Positions 52,902 through 61,938 of a stretch of 64,000 bases of DNA are shown piece by piece. The notes under the pieces were generated by a model, which worked only from the letters and a program-made list of their open reading frames with translations, ran no database searches and was not told where the DNA came from. Location of the stretch: the NCBI GenBank assembly GCA_964419145.1, contig CAYQOM010000002.1, forward strand, positions 496,001-560,000, read 5' to 3'. Position 1 is the first letter of the stretch. Every line of letters starts with the position of its first letter. The position numbers were made by a program, and so were the translations under genes. Source of the stretch: UBA2336 sp964419145 (GTDB taxonomy: Bacteria > Bacteroidota > Bacteroidia > Cytophagales > Cyclobacteriaceae).

Positions 52902-54623
52902 TTAAAGGTTTTGTTTTTTCATTTCTTCAACAGCATAGTTTACGGCACGCGCGGTAAATGCCATATAGGTTAAGGATGGATTCACGCAGGAGGCTGACGT
53001 CATGAACGAACCATCGGTAACAAATACATTCTTGCAGGCATGCACCTGGTTCCATTTATTTAAAACCGATGTTTTCGGGTCATTGCCCATGCGTGCCGTT
53101 CCCATTTCGTGGATTCCTAATCCCATTCCGTGTTGGCTTGGATTATCATATGACCTTACGTTTTTAAACCCAGCGGCATCCAGCATTTCTGCTGCATCGT
53201 TGGCCATGTCTTTTCGCATCTTGTAGTCATTCTCCTTAAACTCCGTATCGAACAATAAGGTGGGCAAGCCGTGCTTGTCTTTCTTGTCAGGATTAATACT
53301 AACCCGATTGCTGTGATCCGGAAGAATTTCACCAAAACCCATTATTCCGATACTCCAATTCCCAGGTGTGGTTACGGCTTCTTTTAGATCTGCGCCAATG
53401 CTGGCTTCACTGATCAACCTCGACCATCCCTGTCGGCTTGCACCTCCTTGATAACCGAAACCACGCAAATAATCTCGTTTATCATTTCCAATGTTGCGGA
53501 ATCGTGGTATGTAAACACCATTCGCCCTGCGACCGTAATAATACACATCTTCAAATCCTTCCACCTGGGCTCCAGCACCAGCACCTAAATGATGATCCAT
53601 AATGTTGCAACCCAATTCACCGCTGTCGTTTCCAAGACCATTAGGGAAACGCTTTGACGTTGAATTCAACATGATGAACGTTGAACCCATCGTAGATGCA
53701 CATAGAAAAATCACACGTGCATAAAACTCATGTTGTTCCCCGGTTTCGGCATCCAATACTTTTACTCCGGTTGCTTTTCCTTTCTGATCATCGTAGATCA
53801 CTTCGTATACAATAGAGTTGGGACGTAAGGTCATATTACCCGTTGCTGCTGCAGCGGGTAGGGTAGAGGAGTTGCTGCTGAAGTAGGCGCCATATGGGCA
53901 ACCGCGGCTGCATAAGTTACGATACTGACAGGTTCCGCGCTGTGGGCTCTTATCATGCGCCAACGGTCCTGCCAGGTTGGCTACGCGACCGATGGTAAGC
54001 AGGCGACCGAATTTATCCATCATGGATTTCTTCAGTTCCTTCTCCACACAATTCAATTCCATAGGCTGAATGAACTTACTGTCGGGAAGGTGGGCTAAAC
54101 CTTCTGCCTGACCACTAATGCCAACAAAGGTTTCTACATGGTCGTACCAAGGGGCAATATCTTTATAGCGTACCGGCCAGTCTATCGCAATTCCGTCTTT
54201 TACGTTCGCCTCAAAATCCATGTCGCTCCAGCGGTAGCTTTGTCTTCCCCACATGATGGAGCGCCCGCCAACATGGTAGCCGCGCATCCAGTCGAAACGT
54301 TTTCCTTCCTTTTCGGTGTACGGGTTTTCAATATCGTTTACAAACCAATGCTTGGTCGACTGACGAATGGTGTACCCGGTTCTGTTTTGAACGCCTTGTT
54401 GTTTGAGATCCTCAGCAGTGGGCCGATCGGCATAGGGTAAATCCCACGGATCTTTGGTTGCCGTTGGGTAATTCGGATGTTGCACATCGCGGCCACGCTC
54501 AAGCACCAGTGTTTTTAATCCTTTTTCGGTTAGTTCTTTAGCGGCCCATCCGCCACTGATTCCGGTGCCAACCACGATGGCATCATAGGTGTTTTCTTGC
54601 ACTGCTTTTACATTCAAATACAT
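52902..54623 (-). CDS. GMC flavoprotein, probable glucoside 3-dehydrogenase catalytic subunit
   Basis: This 573-residue GMC oxidoreductase has the FAD-binding motif VVGTGISGGW (Gly19, Gly21, Gly24), the VGGRSIMWG region, and the active-site pair His505 (IHEMGTARMG) and Asn548 (SASCVNPSLTY). Cys232, Cys238 and Cys242 follow the C-x5-C-x3-C spacing that holds a [3Fe-4S] cluster in FAD-dependent glucose dehydrogenases. It has no signal of its own and would be exported with the Tat-borne subunit encoded downstream. Related enzymes oxidise C3 of glucosides such as trehalose, maltose or sucrose. It is transcribed away from the amylase/GlgE operon across a shared LacI-type operator. Confidence 0.92.
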   Translation of the reverse strand: MYLNVKAVQENTYDAIVVGTGISGGWAAKELTEKGLKTLVLERGRDVQHPNYPTATKDPWDLPYADRPTAEDLKQQGVQNRTGYTIRQSTKHWFVNDIENPYTEKEGKRFDWMRGYHVGGRSIMWGRQSYRWSDMDFEANVKDGIAIDWPVRYKDIAPWYDHVETFVGISGQAEGLAHLPDSKFIQPMELNCVEKELKKSMMDKFGRLLTIGRVANLAGPLAHDKSPQRGTCQYRNLCSRGCPYGAYFSSNSSTLPAAAATGNMTLRPNSIVYEVIYDDQKGKATGVKVLDAETGEQHEFYARVIFLCASTMGSTFIMLNSTSKRFPNGLGNDSGELGCNIMDHHLGAGAGAQVEGFEDVYYYGRRANGVYIPRFRNIGNDKRDYLRGFGYQGGASRQGWSRLISEASIGADLKEAVTTPGNWSIGIMGFGEILPDHSNRVSINPDKKDKHGLPTLLFDTEFKENDYKMRKDMANDAAEMLDAAGFKNVRSYDNPSQHGMGLGIHEMGTARMGNDPKTSVLNKWNQVHACKNVFVTDGSFMTSASCVNPSLTYMAFTARAVNYAVEEMKKQNL

Positions 54624-54728
54624 AAGGGTTCGATTTGCGATTGAAGTAAATATACAGGATCGACTTGTTTAAAAATATTTTTTTGGAGGTAAATGCACGT
54701 GATTTCTGGTTTGCAGTCCGGAAACATT

Positions 54729-54742
54729 CGCAATCGTTTGCA
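54729..54742. promoter_or_regulatory. LacI-type operator, dehydrogenase/amylase divergent region
   Basis: CGCAATCGTTTGCA differs from TGCAAACGTTTGCA at two positions and lies 55 bases before the amylase ATG and 105 bases before the GMC gene. It could control both directions. Confidence 0.75.
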
Positions 54743-54797
54743 TTAAATTTTGAGGCATTTCACAGTACGCTTGGCCGATCATTCCTTATCTTTCAGA

Positions 54798-56597
54798 ATG
54801 CTCAGATTTACCCTTATTTTAGTCGTGCTTACTGCCATCTCGTGCAGCCGAAAGAAAGAAGAAATACCCCCCGTGCCAGTCATGAAAAGTGAATCCAAAA
54901 AGATTATTGTTTACCAACTCATGACCCGCCTTTTCGGGAATAAAGAAACGGTGAACAAAATGTACGGCACACTACAGGAAAATGGAGTGGGTAAGTTTGA
55001 GGATATCAATGATCGGGCGTTATCATCGCTTAAGGAATTGGGCGTCACACACATTTGGTATACCGGAGTATTGGAACATGCTGTACTCACTGATTATACA
55101 TCCTTCGGAATACCGCTTGATGATGCTGATGTGGTTAAAGGAAGAGCAGGGTCGCCATATGCCATCAAGGATTATTATGATGTAAATCCTGATCTGGCGC
55201 GAAGTGTGCCAAATCGCATGAAGGAATTTGAATCGCTCATTGAACGAACACACAAACACGACATGAAGGTACTGATCGATTTTGTACCCAATCATGTTGC
55301 GCGAGCCTATAAATCGGATGCCAAGCCGAAAGGTATCATCGATTTGGGTGAATTTGATGATAAATCTGTGCGCTTTAAAGCCAGTAACAATTTTTATTAT
55401 TTACCCGGTCAGTCGTTTCAGGTTCCGGCAGATTACGTAGCATTAGGTGAGGAAAATGAATTTCCGACCAAGGATGGAAAGTTTGATGAGACACCAGCAA
55501 AAGTTACCGGGAACGATCAGTTTACATCCAATCCAGGTGTAAACGAATGGTTCGAAACAGTGAAGCTTAACTACGGTGTTGATATTGAAAATGGTCGTAC
55601 GAGACATTTTGATCCGGTACCGGATACGTGGGTGAAGATGAAAGACATTCTCGTGTATTGGGCCAACAAGAAAGTAGATGGCTTTCGGTGTGATATGGCG
55701 GAAATGGTTCCGGTAGAATTCTGGCACTGGGTTATTCCACAGGTGAAAGCCGTAAACCCTGAAATCATCTTCATTGCTGAGATTTACAACCCCGATGCCT
55801 ATCGCAATTACATTGATCAAGGCAGGTTCGATTATTTATACGACAAAGTTTTGCTTTACGATACGTTGCGGCTGTTGGTAAATGGTCAAAGAAGTACGGT
55901 TGATATTGATGCCATACAACAGCGACTCAAAGGCATAAACGCAAACATGCTACACTTTTTAGAGAATCACGATGAGCAACGAATTGCCTCGCGATTCTTT
56001 GCCGGTAATCCCTGGAAGGCCGCTTCCGCAATGGTCATCAGTGCTGTAATTGATCAGGGACCGGTTATGATCTATTTTGGACAGGAAGTAGGAGAGTCTG
56101 GTTCCGGAGCAGAAGGATTTCAGGGTGATGATGGCCGGACTACGATTTTTGATTATTGGGGAGTACCTGAGCACCAAAAGTGGATGAATGGTGGTGCGTT
56201 CGATGGTGCCTTGTTGAGTGATGATCAAAAACGATTGCGAAGTTTTTATTCCACTTTATTAAATCTGGCAGCATCACATCCGGCCATAGTAGAAGGTGAA
56301 TATACAGACCTCACTGCCTTTAATATTGCTGAGAAAAATTTCAACGATGATGTTTTTGCCTGTGTTCGGTATACTGCGGAAAAAAAGTTGCTGATCGTTG
56401 CAGGGTTTAATCCATCGGCACGAAAAATCGAAATTGCTTTTCCGGAAGAGGTAGTAAAAATGCTCTCGCTTCAAGCCGATAAAGCTTATCGCCTGAAAGA
56501 ATTGTTGTGGCAAGGAGAGGGGTTGGAGTTAAATGCCAGTACGCTTCGCCTTGATCTTCCAGCTTATGGTACGTATGTCTTTGAATTTGAAAATTAA
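54798..56597 (+). CDS. GH13 alpha-amylase-family lipoprotein
   Basis: This 600-residue enzyme acts on alpha-glucans in the periplasm or at the outer membrane. The ATG at 54798 gives a lipoprotein signal with AISC (Cys16); the frame is open to a TTG at 54750, which was rejected. GH13 motifs are complete: DFVPNHV, VDGFRCDMAEM with nucleophile Asp299, FIAEIYNP with acid/base Glu328, and LENHDEQR with Asp392. A short beta domain closes the protein. It may produce maltose or maltodextrins for the pathway encoded by the next genes, GlgE and TreS-maltokinase, which follow after three bases. Whether it is a neopullulanase, cyclomaltodextrinase or amylase is not settled by reading. Confidence 0.92.
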   Translation: MLRFTLILVVLTAISCSRKKEEIPPVPVMKSESKKIIVYQLMTRLFGNKETVNKMYGTLQENGVGKFEDINDRALSSLKELGVTHIWYTGVLEHAVLTDYTSFGIPLDDADVVKGRAGSPYAIKDYYDVNPDLARSVPNRMKEFESLIERTHKHDMKVLIDFVPNHVARAYKSDAKPKGIIDLGEFDDKSVRFKASNNFYYLPGQSFQVPADYVALGEENEFPTKDGKFDETPAKVTGNDQFTSNPGVNEWFETVKLNYGVDIENGRTRHFDPVPDTWVKMKDILVYWANKKVDGFRCDMAEMVPVEFWHWVIPQVKAVNPEIIFIAEIYNPDAYRNYIDQGRFDYLYDKVLLYDTLRLLVNGQRSTVDIDAIQQRLKGINANMLHFLENHDEQRIASRFFAGNPWKAASAMVISAVIDQGPVMIYFGQEVGESGSGAEGFQGDDGRTTIFDYWGVPEHQKWMNGGAFDGALLSDDQKRLRSFYSTLLNLAASHPAIVEGEYTDLTAFNIAEKNFNDDVFACVRYTAEKKLLIVAGFNPSARKIEIAFPEEVVKMLSLQADKAYRLKELLWQGEGLELNASTLRLDLPAYGTYVFEFEN

Positions 56598-56600
56598 TAT

Positions 56601-58559
56601 ATGTCGCTTGTTAAGTTAAATGGTCAGTCGCGTGTAATCATTGAACATGTTCAACCCGAAGTGGATGCAGGTCGGTACCCGGCCAAACGCAGCGTAGGCG
56701 AACGGGTTGATGTTACCGCGGATATTTATGCTGATGGACACGATCACGTCAGGGCTGATGTGCTTTACAAGAAAGCAAGCGATAAAGATTGGAACCGCGT
56801 GTCCATGAGTCATCAGGGTAACGATTCGTGGATGGCTTCATTTTACACCACTGAGCAGGAAGATTACCTGTTTACTGTTGAGGCCTGGATCGACCACATG
56901 GAAACGTGGCATGATGGCATCCGGAAGAAGGTATCGGCTCTGTTGGATGTGAAACTGGAGTTGCTGGAAGGTGCTTTGCTACTGGAACAAGCAGCAGCGG
57001 GTAAAGAGAAAGAGCTTTTGCAACTGGCGTCTGCATTCCGCGATGAGAAGAAATACCATGAAAACCTGGTGTTGGTTCAATCTGAAGATTTTATCGAACT
57101 CATTCACCGACACCCGTTGCGTCAATTTACTACACGGTATACACGGGAGTTGATTATTCATGTTGAGTCGAAGCGTTCTGTTTTCAGCACGTGGTACGAA
57201 CTCTTTCCGCGGTCGGCTTCGCAGAGCGGTAAGCACGGTACGTTTCAGGATGTGATTAAACTTTTGCCTCGTGTAGCGGCAATGGGTTTTGATGTATTGT
57301 ATCTGCCGCCCATTCACCCCATTGGTAAAATCAATCGTAAAGGAAAGAACAACAATGTGCGATCCGTAGCCGGAGAGCCGGGCTCACCGTGGGCAATTGG
57401 CAGCGATGAAGGGGGACATATGGCTATTCATCCAGAACTGGGTACGTTAGCGGATTATAATAAACTGATTGCCGAAGCAAAGAAATCAGGGATTGATATT
57501 GCTCTTGACCTGGCTTTTCAATGTGCGCCTGATCATCCGTATGTAAAACAACATCCCGAATGGTTTAAGCAACGACCGGATGGATCAATTCAATATGCAG
57601 AAAATCCGCCTAAAAAGTATCAGGATATTTACCCATTCAACTTCGAAACAACGGAATGGCGAGCGTTGTGGGAAGAACTAAAGTCAGTTATTCTTTTTTG
57701 GGTAGAGCAGGGTGTAACGATTTTCCGTGTTGATAACCCACACACAAAACCCATTCCGTTTTGGGAGTGGGCCATCGGTGAGGTGCACAAGCGACATCCG
57801 GATGTAATCTTTTTGTCAGAAGCGTTTACACGTCCAAAGATTATGGCCTCACTGGCCAAATCCGGGTTCACGCAATCGTACACATACTTTACCTGGAGGG
57901 TGAGTAAACATGAACTGATTGAATACATGAATGAGTTGGTGTTCGGTCCTTCACGCAATTATTTTCGCCCGAATTTCTGGCCCAACACCCCTGACATTTT
58001 GCCTTACCACCTGCAACATCAGGGTGAAAATATTTTCATCATCCGATTTGCCTTGGCGGCTACACTTTCTTCCAACTACGGAATTTACGGTCCGCCCTAT
58101 GAATTTTATGAGAATAATCCGATTCCCGGTAAGGAGGAATATGTCAATTCTGAAAAATTTGAAATCAAGCAATACGATTGGAAGCGCGTTAACCGGATGA
58201 CGGATATTATCTCGTTAGTGAACAAGGCCCGAAAGCAACACCCCGCCCTTCAGTCAACCTGGAATATTCATTTTTGTAACATCGAAGACTCATCTCTATT
58301 GGCGTATCTCAAATACACAGATGATCTTTCTGATTTGATTTTGACTATCGTTAACCTGGATCCTAACCATGCCCATCAGGGCTATGTTCAACTTCCACTC
58401 CATCTCTTGAAATTGAATGGTGGCATTAATATTAAGCTTCACGACCTGATGACAGATGAACATTACACCTGGACGCAGGAGTGGAATTATGTGGAGCTTA
58501 ATCCGCATAAGCTTCCGTTTCATTTATTTAAATTAGAAATTCACGAATCTCAAATGTGA
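56601..58559 (+). CDS. glgE: GlgE, alpha-1,4-glucan:maltose-1-phosphate maltosyltransferase
   Basis: GlgE (GH13 subfamily 3) transfers maltosyl units from alpha-maltose 1-phosphate to growing alpha-1,4-glucan. The 652-residue protein has the family N-terminus (RVIIEHVQPEVDAGRYPAKR), the loop YLPPIHPIGKINRKGKNN, nucleophile Asp378 (IFRVDNPHTKP), acid/base Glu407 (IFLSEAFTRP) and the third Asp in NFWPNTPDILP. The nucleophile-to-acid spacing of 29 residues agrees with studied GlgE proteins. It is cytoplasmic. The next gene, one base later, encodes the maltokinase that makes its donor, and GlgB for branching follows. The whole GlgE route is thus in one operon. Confidence 0.97.
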   Translation: MSLVKLNGQSRVIIEHVQPEVDAGRYPAKRSVGERVDVTADIYADGHDHVRADVLYKKASDKDWNRVSMSHQGNDSWMASFYTTEQEDYLFTVEAWIDHMETWHDGIRKKVSALLDVKLELLEGALLLEQAAAGKEKELLQLASAFRDEKKYHENLVLVQSEDFIELIHRHPLRQFTTRYTRELIIHVESKRSVFSTWYELFPRSASQSGKHGTFQDVIKLLPRVAAMGFDVLYLPPIHPIGKINRKGKNNNVRSVAGEPGSPWAIGSDEGGHMAIHPELGTLADYNKLIAEAKKSGIDIALDLAFQCAPDHPYVKQHPEWFKQRPDGSIQYAENPPKKYQDIYPFNFETTEWRALWEELKSVILFWVEQGVTIFRVDNPHTKPIPFWEWAIGEVHKRHPDVIFLSEAFTRPKIMASLAKSGFTQSYTYFTWRVSKHELIEYMNELVFGPSRNYFRPNFWPNTPDILPYHLQHQGENIFIIRFALAATLSSNYGIYGPPYEFYENNPIPGKEEYVNSEKFEIKQYDWKRVNRMTDIISLVNKARKQHPALQSTWNIHFCNIEDSSLLAYLKYTDDLSDLILTIVNLDPNHAHQGYVQLPLHLLKLNGGINIKLHDLMTDEHYTWTQEWNYVELNPHKLPFHLFKLEIHESQM

Positions 58560-58560
58560 C

Positions 58561-61500
58561 ATGGGTGCCTCTCAAAAAAATACTGAAGCATTGTGGTTTA
58601 AAGATGCCATCTTCTATGAATTGTCGGTGCGGGCATTTTATGACAGCAACGGTGACGGCATTGGTGATTTTAACGGGTTGATTCAAAAACTCGACTACCT
58701 CGAAGATCTGGGCATCAACACGCTGTGGTTGCTTCCTTTTTATCCATCGCCATTGAAAGACGATGGCTATGATGTAACTGATCATTATGACATTCATCCG
58801 GATTACGGTACGCTTTCAGATTTTAAAACATTTTTGAAAGAAGCACATGCGCGGGGTATAAAAGTGATCACCGAACTGATTCTCAACCACACTTCTGATC
58901 AACATCCTTGGTTTAAACGGGCAAGAAAAGCCAAATCGGGTACACGGTATCGTGAGTTTTATGTGTGGAGTGATACGCCTGAAAAATATAAAGAGGCCCG
59001 ACAAATTGTACAGAGCGATGAAGCTTCAAACTGGTCGTGGGATAATGAAGCTAAGGCGTATTACTGGCATCGTTTTTATCGCCATCAACCTGAATTGAAT
59101 TATGAAAATCCGGAAGTACAAATGGAGATGATTAAGGTCATCGACTTTTGGATGAAAATGGGCGTGGATGGTTTTCGTATGGCTTCTGTTCCATTTTTAT
59201 TTGAAGAGGAGGGAACAAGTTGTGAGAACTTGCCACAGACACACGCGTTTCTGAAGCGCATTCGTTCACACATCGATAAGCATTATAAAGATAAGGTGTT
59301 GATGGCTGAGGCTAACCTGTGGCCGGAAGACGCAGCTGCCTACTTTGGTAACGGACAGGAATGCCACATGAATTTTAACTATCCGTTAATGCCAAGGTTA
59401 TTTCTTGGATTACGTACGGAAGACAGTTATCCGATTGTAGATATACTGGAACAAACTCCTGACACACCGGAGAATTGTCAATGGGCTTTATTCTTACGCA
59501 ACCACGATGAACTGGGTTTGGAAATGGTTACGGAAGAAGAGAAGGATTACCTGTTTAAAGCTTACGCCACTGATCCGCATACCAAATACAACGTGGGTAT
59601 CCGAAGACGGTTGGCACCTTTGCTCAACAACGATCGAAGAAAAATTGAATTGTTGTACACCATTCTCTTTTCACTACCCGGCACACCTGTGTTGTACTAT
59701 GGCGATGAAATCGGAATGGGCGATAATATTTACCTGGGTGATCGGTTTGGTGTGCGTACACCCATGCAATGGAGCATGAACCTGAATGCAGGTTTTTCAG
59801 ATGCAAATCCTCAAAAACTTTATTTGCCGGTAATTACCGATCCGGTTTATCGCTATGAGTCGGTTAACGTGGCCACACAAAGCGAAAACCCATCATCACT
59901 GTTATGGTGGTTGCGTCAGGTAATTGCCATGCGCAAGCGCTTGAGTGTGTTTGGCAGAGGCGATATGAAATTCATAGACAGTACCAACAGCAAGGTGCTG
60001 TGCTTTATGCGATCCTATGAAAAGCAACGGATCATTCTGGTGGCAAACCTCTCCCAGTTTTCGCAAGTCGCGACCTTAAATCTTTCTGAGTTTAAAGATT
60101 GCGATGTAACCGAAGTATTCAGCCAGAACCGATTTATGAATGTGGGTGAAGGTCAGTACTCGATTACTATTGGTCCATATGGATATTACTGGCTTCAACT
60201 GGATACAGCCGAGAAACGAACCAAATCGGAATCAAGTGGCGAGTTACCGCTGTTCTCAACCGATATGTCGTGGGAGAAGGTTTTCAACTCATACAATGAG
60301 AAGCGATTCTTTGAGCGGAAGATTCTTCCTCCTTTTATGAAAAAGTGCCGCTGGTTTGGAGGCAAAGCCAAGGTGATCAGCAAAATGGGCATCAATAAGA
60401 TGATTCCGATTAAGGTAAGCGGTCAAACACATTACTTAACCATAGTTGAAGTGCACTACGTGCAGCGCTTACCTGAACTTTACTTTTTACCGCTTTCTTT
60501 TGCCCCGGCTGATACCGTTATAGAGCGGGTTGAATATCATGCGCAAAGTGTTGTGTGTCGTGCCGAAATACAAGATGAGGTTGGTTTTGTAATGGACAGC
60601 AGTTACGATAAACAGTTTCGTGATTTTCTGTTGGCCAGCATGGATAAGCGTGTACGAATCAAACTTGATGATGGTGTGCTGGAATTTAATTCAAGTGTGT
60701 TTAATAAGATTGATATTGATGGTGAAGTTGATTCGAAGGTGTTGAAAGCTGATCAAAGCAATACGGCTATTATCTATAATGAGAAGTACTTCTTTAAGTT
60801 TTACCGAAAGCTGGAGCGTGAAATAAATCCTGATCTGGAAATTGTTCGGTTTTTATCCGAGAATACAAGCTTTGGTAATAGTCCGAAGTATACCGGTAGC
60901 ATGGAGTTTGTTGATCCGGAAGGGAAAGTGATGGTGTTTGGTCTCCTTCAGGAGAAAGTGGAAAATCAAGGTGATGCCTGGGGCATGACTACCGATTCGG
61001 TAGGTCGTTTCTTTGAACGGGTGATAACCAAAGCAAAAAAGGAAAAATTACCTAAGCTCATCAACAAAGCAAGCATTGCGTTTGAAGAAGCACCGGAACT
61101 GATTCAGGAATTTATTGGTCGTGGCTTTTACGAACGCGTGGTGCGTTTAGGACAGCGTACTGCCGAGATGCACCTGGCGTTGGCGTCCGATAGTAGTAAT
61201 CCGGCTTTTGCTCCGGAATACTTCACCTCCAATTACCAGCGTTCACTATACTCATCACTACGTAAGCTGGTTCGCGATCGTTTTAATTTGTTAGAGTCTT
61301 CATTGTCAAAACTATCACCGGAAATACGGGAATTGAGCAAGAAACTTCTGGCTATGGAAAATGAGGTTTTGGAGTGCTTCAAGGAAATTTATGAAGTGCG
61401 CATCAATGCCATTAAAACCCGCATACATGGCGATTACCATTTAGGGCAGGTGCTGTTTACAGGTAAGGATTTTGTGATTATCGATTTTGAAGGAGAGCCC

Positions 61501-61908
61501 GGATTTTCGTTCAGCGAAAGACGATTGAAAAAGAATCCATTGAAAGATGTTGCCGGTATGATGCGTTCGTTCCAGTATGCGGCATTCGGTAAAATTTTAT
61601 TAAACGAAAACTACCGTGATCGCGACATGGAGTTTCTTGAAAACTGGGCCGAGCAGTGGCAACACTATGTGAGTCGCTTTTATTTTGGTGCCTACCTGGA
61701 GCGGATGGGATTGGGGAAAGAATTATCTGATGAAAATGAAATCCTTATCCGTACATTTCTTTTAGAGAAAGCAATTTACGAGTTAGGCTATGAGTTAAAT
61801 GGCCGGCCGGATTGGGTAATTATTCCCTTGCGCGGAATCATGTATCATATGAATCGCTATCAGCAAGCCAAAGAAGAAGAAAAGCAAAAGAAAAAGTCGA
61901 AGAAATAA
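58561..61908 (+). CDS. treS-mak: Trehalose synthase-maltokinase fusion, TreS nucleophile replaced by Ala
   Basis: This 1115-residue fusion joins a TreS-type GH13 domain (about 1-545) to a maltokinase (about 575-1110). The kinase looks active: HGDYHLGQV with Asp958 and DFEGEP with Asp975. It would phosphorylate maltose to maltose 1-phosphate for GlgE. In the TreS half, acid/base Glu250 (LMAEANLWPED) and Asp316 (RNHDELGLEM) are kept. However, the motif that reads GVDGFRLDA in active TreS reads GVDGFRMAS here, putting Ala208 at the nucleophile position (59182-59184, GCT). The 42-residue spacing to Glu250 equals that in studied TreS, so the alignment is safe. Trehalose-maltose interconversion is therefore doubtful, and the domain may survive as a scaffold. 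Confidence 0.93.
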   Translation: MGASQKNTEALWFKDAIFYELSVRAFYDSNGDGIGDFNGLIQKLDYLEDLGINTLWLLPFYPSPLKDDGYDVTDHYDIHPDYGTLSDFKTFLKEAHARGIKVITELILNHTSDQHPWFKRARKAKSGTRYREFYVWSDTPEKYKEARQIVQSDEASNWSWDNEAKAYYWHRFYRHQPELNYENPEVQMEMIKVIDFWMKMGVDGFRMASVPFLFEEEGTSCENLPQTHAFLKRIRSHIDKHYKDKVLMAEANLWPEDAAAYFGNGQECHMNFNYPLMPRLFLGLRTEDSYPIVDILEQTPDTPENCQWALFLRNHDELGLEMVTEEEKDYLFKAYATDPHTKYNVGIRRRLAPLLNNDRRKIELLYTILFSLPGTPVLYYGDEIGMGDNIYLGDRFGVRTPMQWSMNLNAGFSDANPQKLYLPVITDPVYRYESVNVATQSENPSSLLWWLRQVIAMRKRLSVFGRGDMKFIDSTNSKVLCFMRSYEKQRIILVANLSQFSQVATLNLSEFKDCDVTEVFSQNRFMNVGEGQYSITIGPYGYYWLQLDTAEKRTKSESSGELPLFSTDMSWEKVFNSYNEKRFFERKILPPFMKKCRWFGGKAKVISKMGINKMIPIKVSGQTHYLTIVEVHYVQRLPELYFLPLSFAPADTVIERVEYHAQSVVCRAEIQDEVGFVMDSSYDKQFRDFLLASMDKRVRIKLDDGVLEFNSSVFNKIDIDGEVDSKVLKADQSNTAIIYNEKYFFKFYRKLEREINPDLEIVRFLSENTSFGNSPKYTGSMEFVDPEGKVMVFGLLQEKVENQGDAWGMTTDSVGRFFERVITKAKKEKLPKLINKASIAFEEAPELIQEFIGRGFYERVVRLGQRTAEMHLALASDSSNPAFAPEYFTSNYQRSLYSSLRKLVRDRFNLLESSLSKLSPEIRELSKKLLAMENEVLECFKEIYEVRINAIKTRIHGDYHLGQVLFTGKDFVIIDFEGEPGFSFSERRLKKNPLKDVAGMMRSFQYAAFGKILLNENYRDRDMEFLENWAEQWQHYVSRFYFGAYLERMGLGKELSDENEILIRTFLLEKAIYELGYELNGRPDWVIIPLRGIMYHMNRYQQAKEEEKQKKKSKK

Positions 61909-61938
61909 ACAACGAACCATCGGACTAAAAATACACGC

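Noticed and set aside
56225..56241. AAAACGATTGCGAAG resembles the LacI-type operator next to the second SusC
   Set aside because: It lies inside the GH13 lipoprotein gene and only the right half matches; the left half lacks the GCAA.
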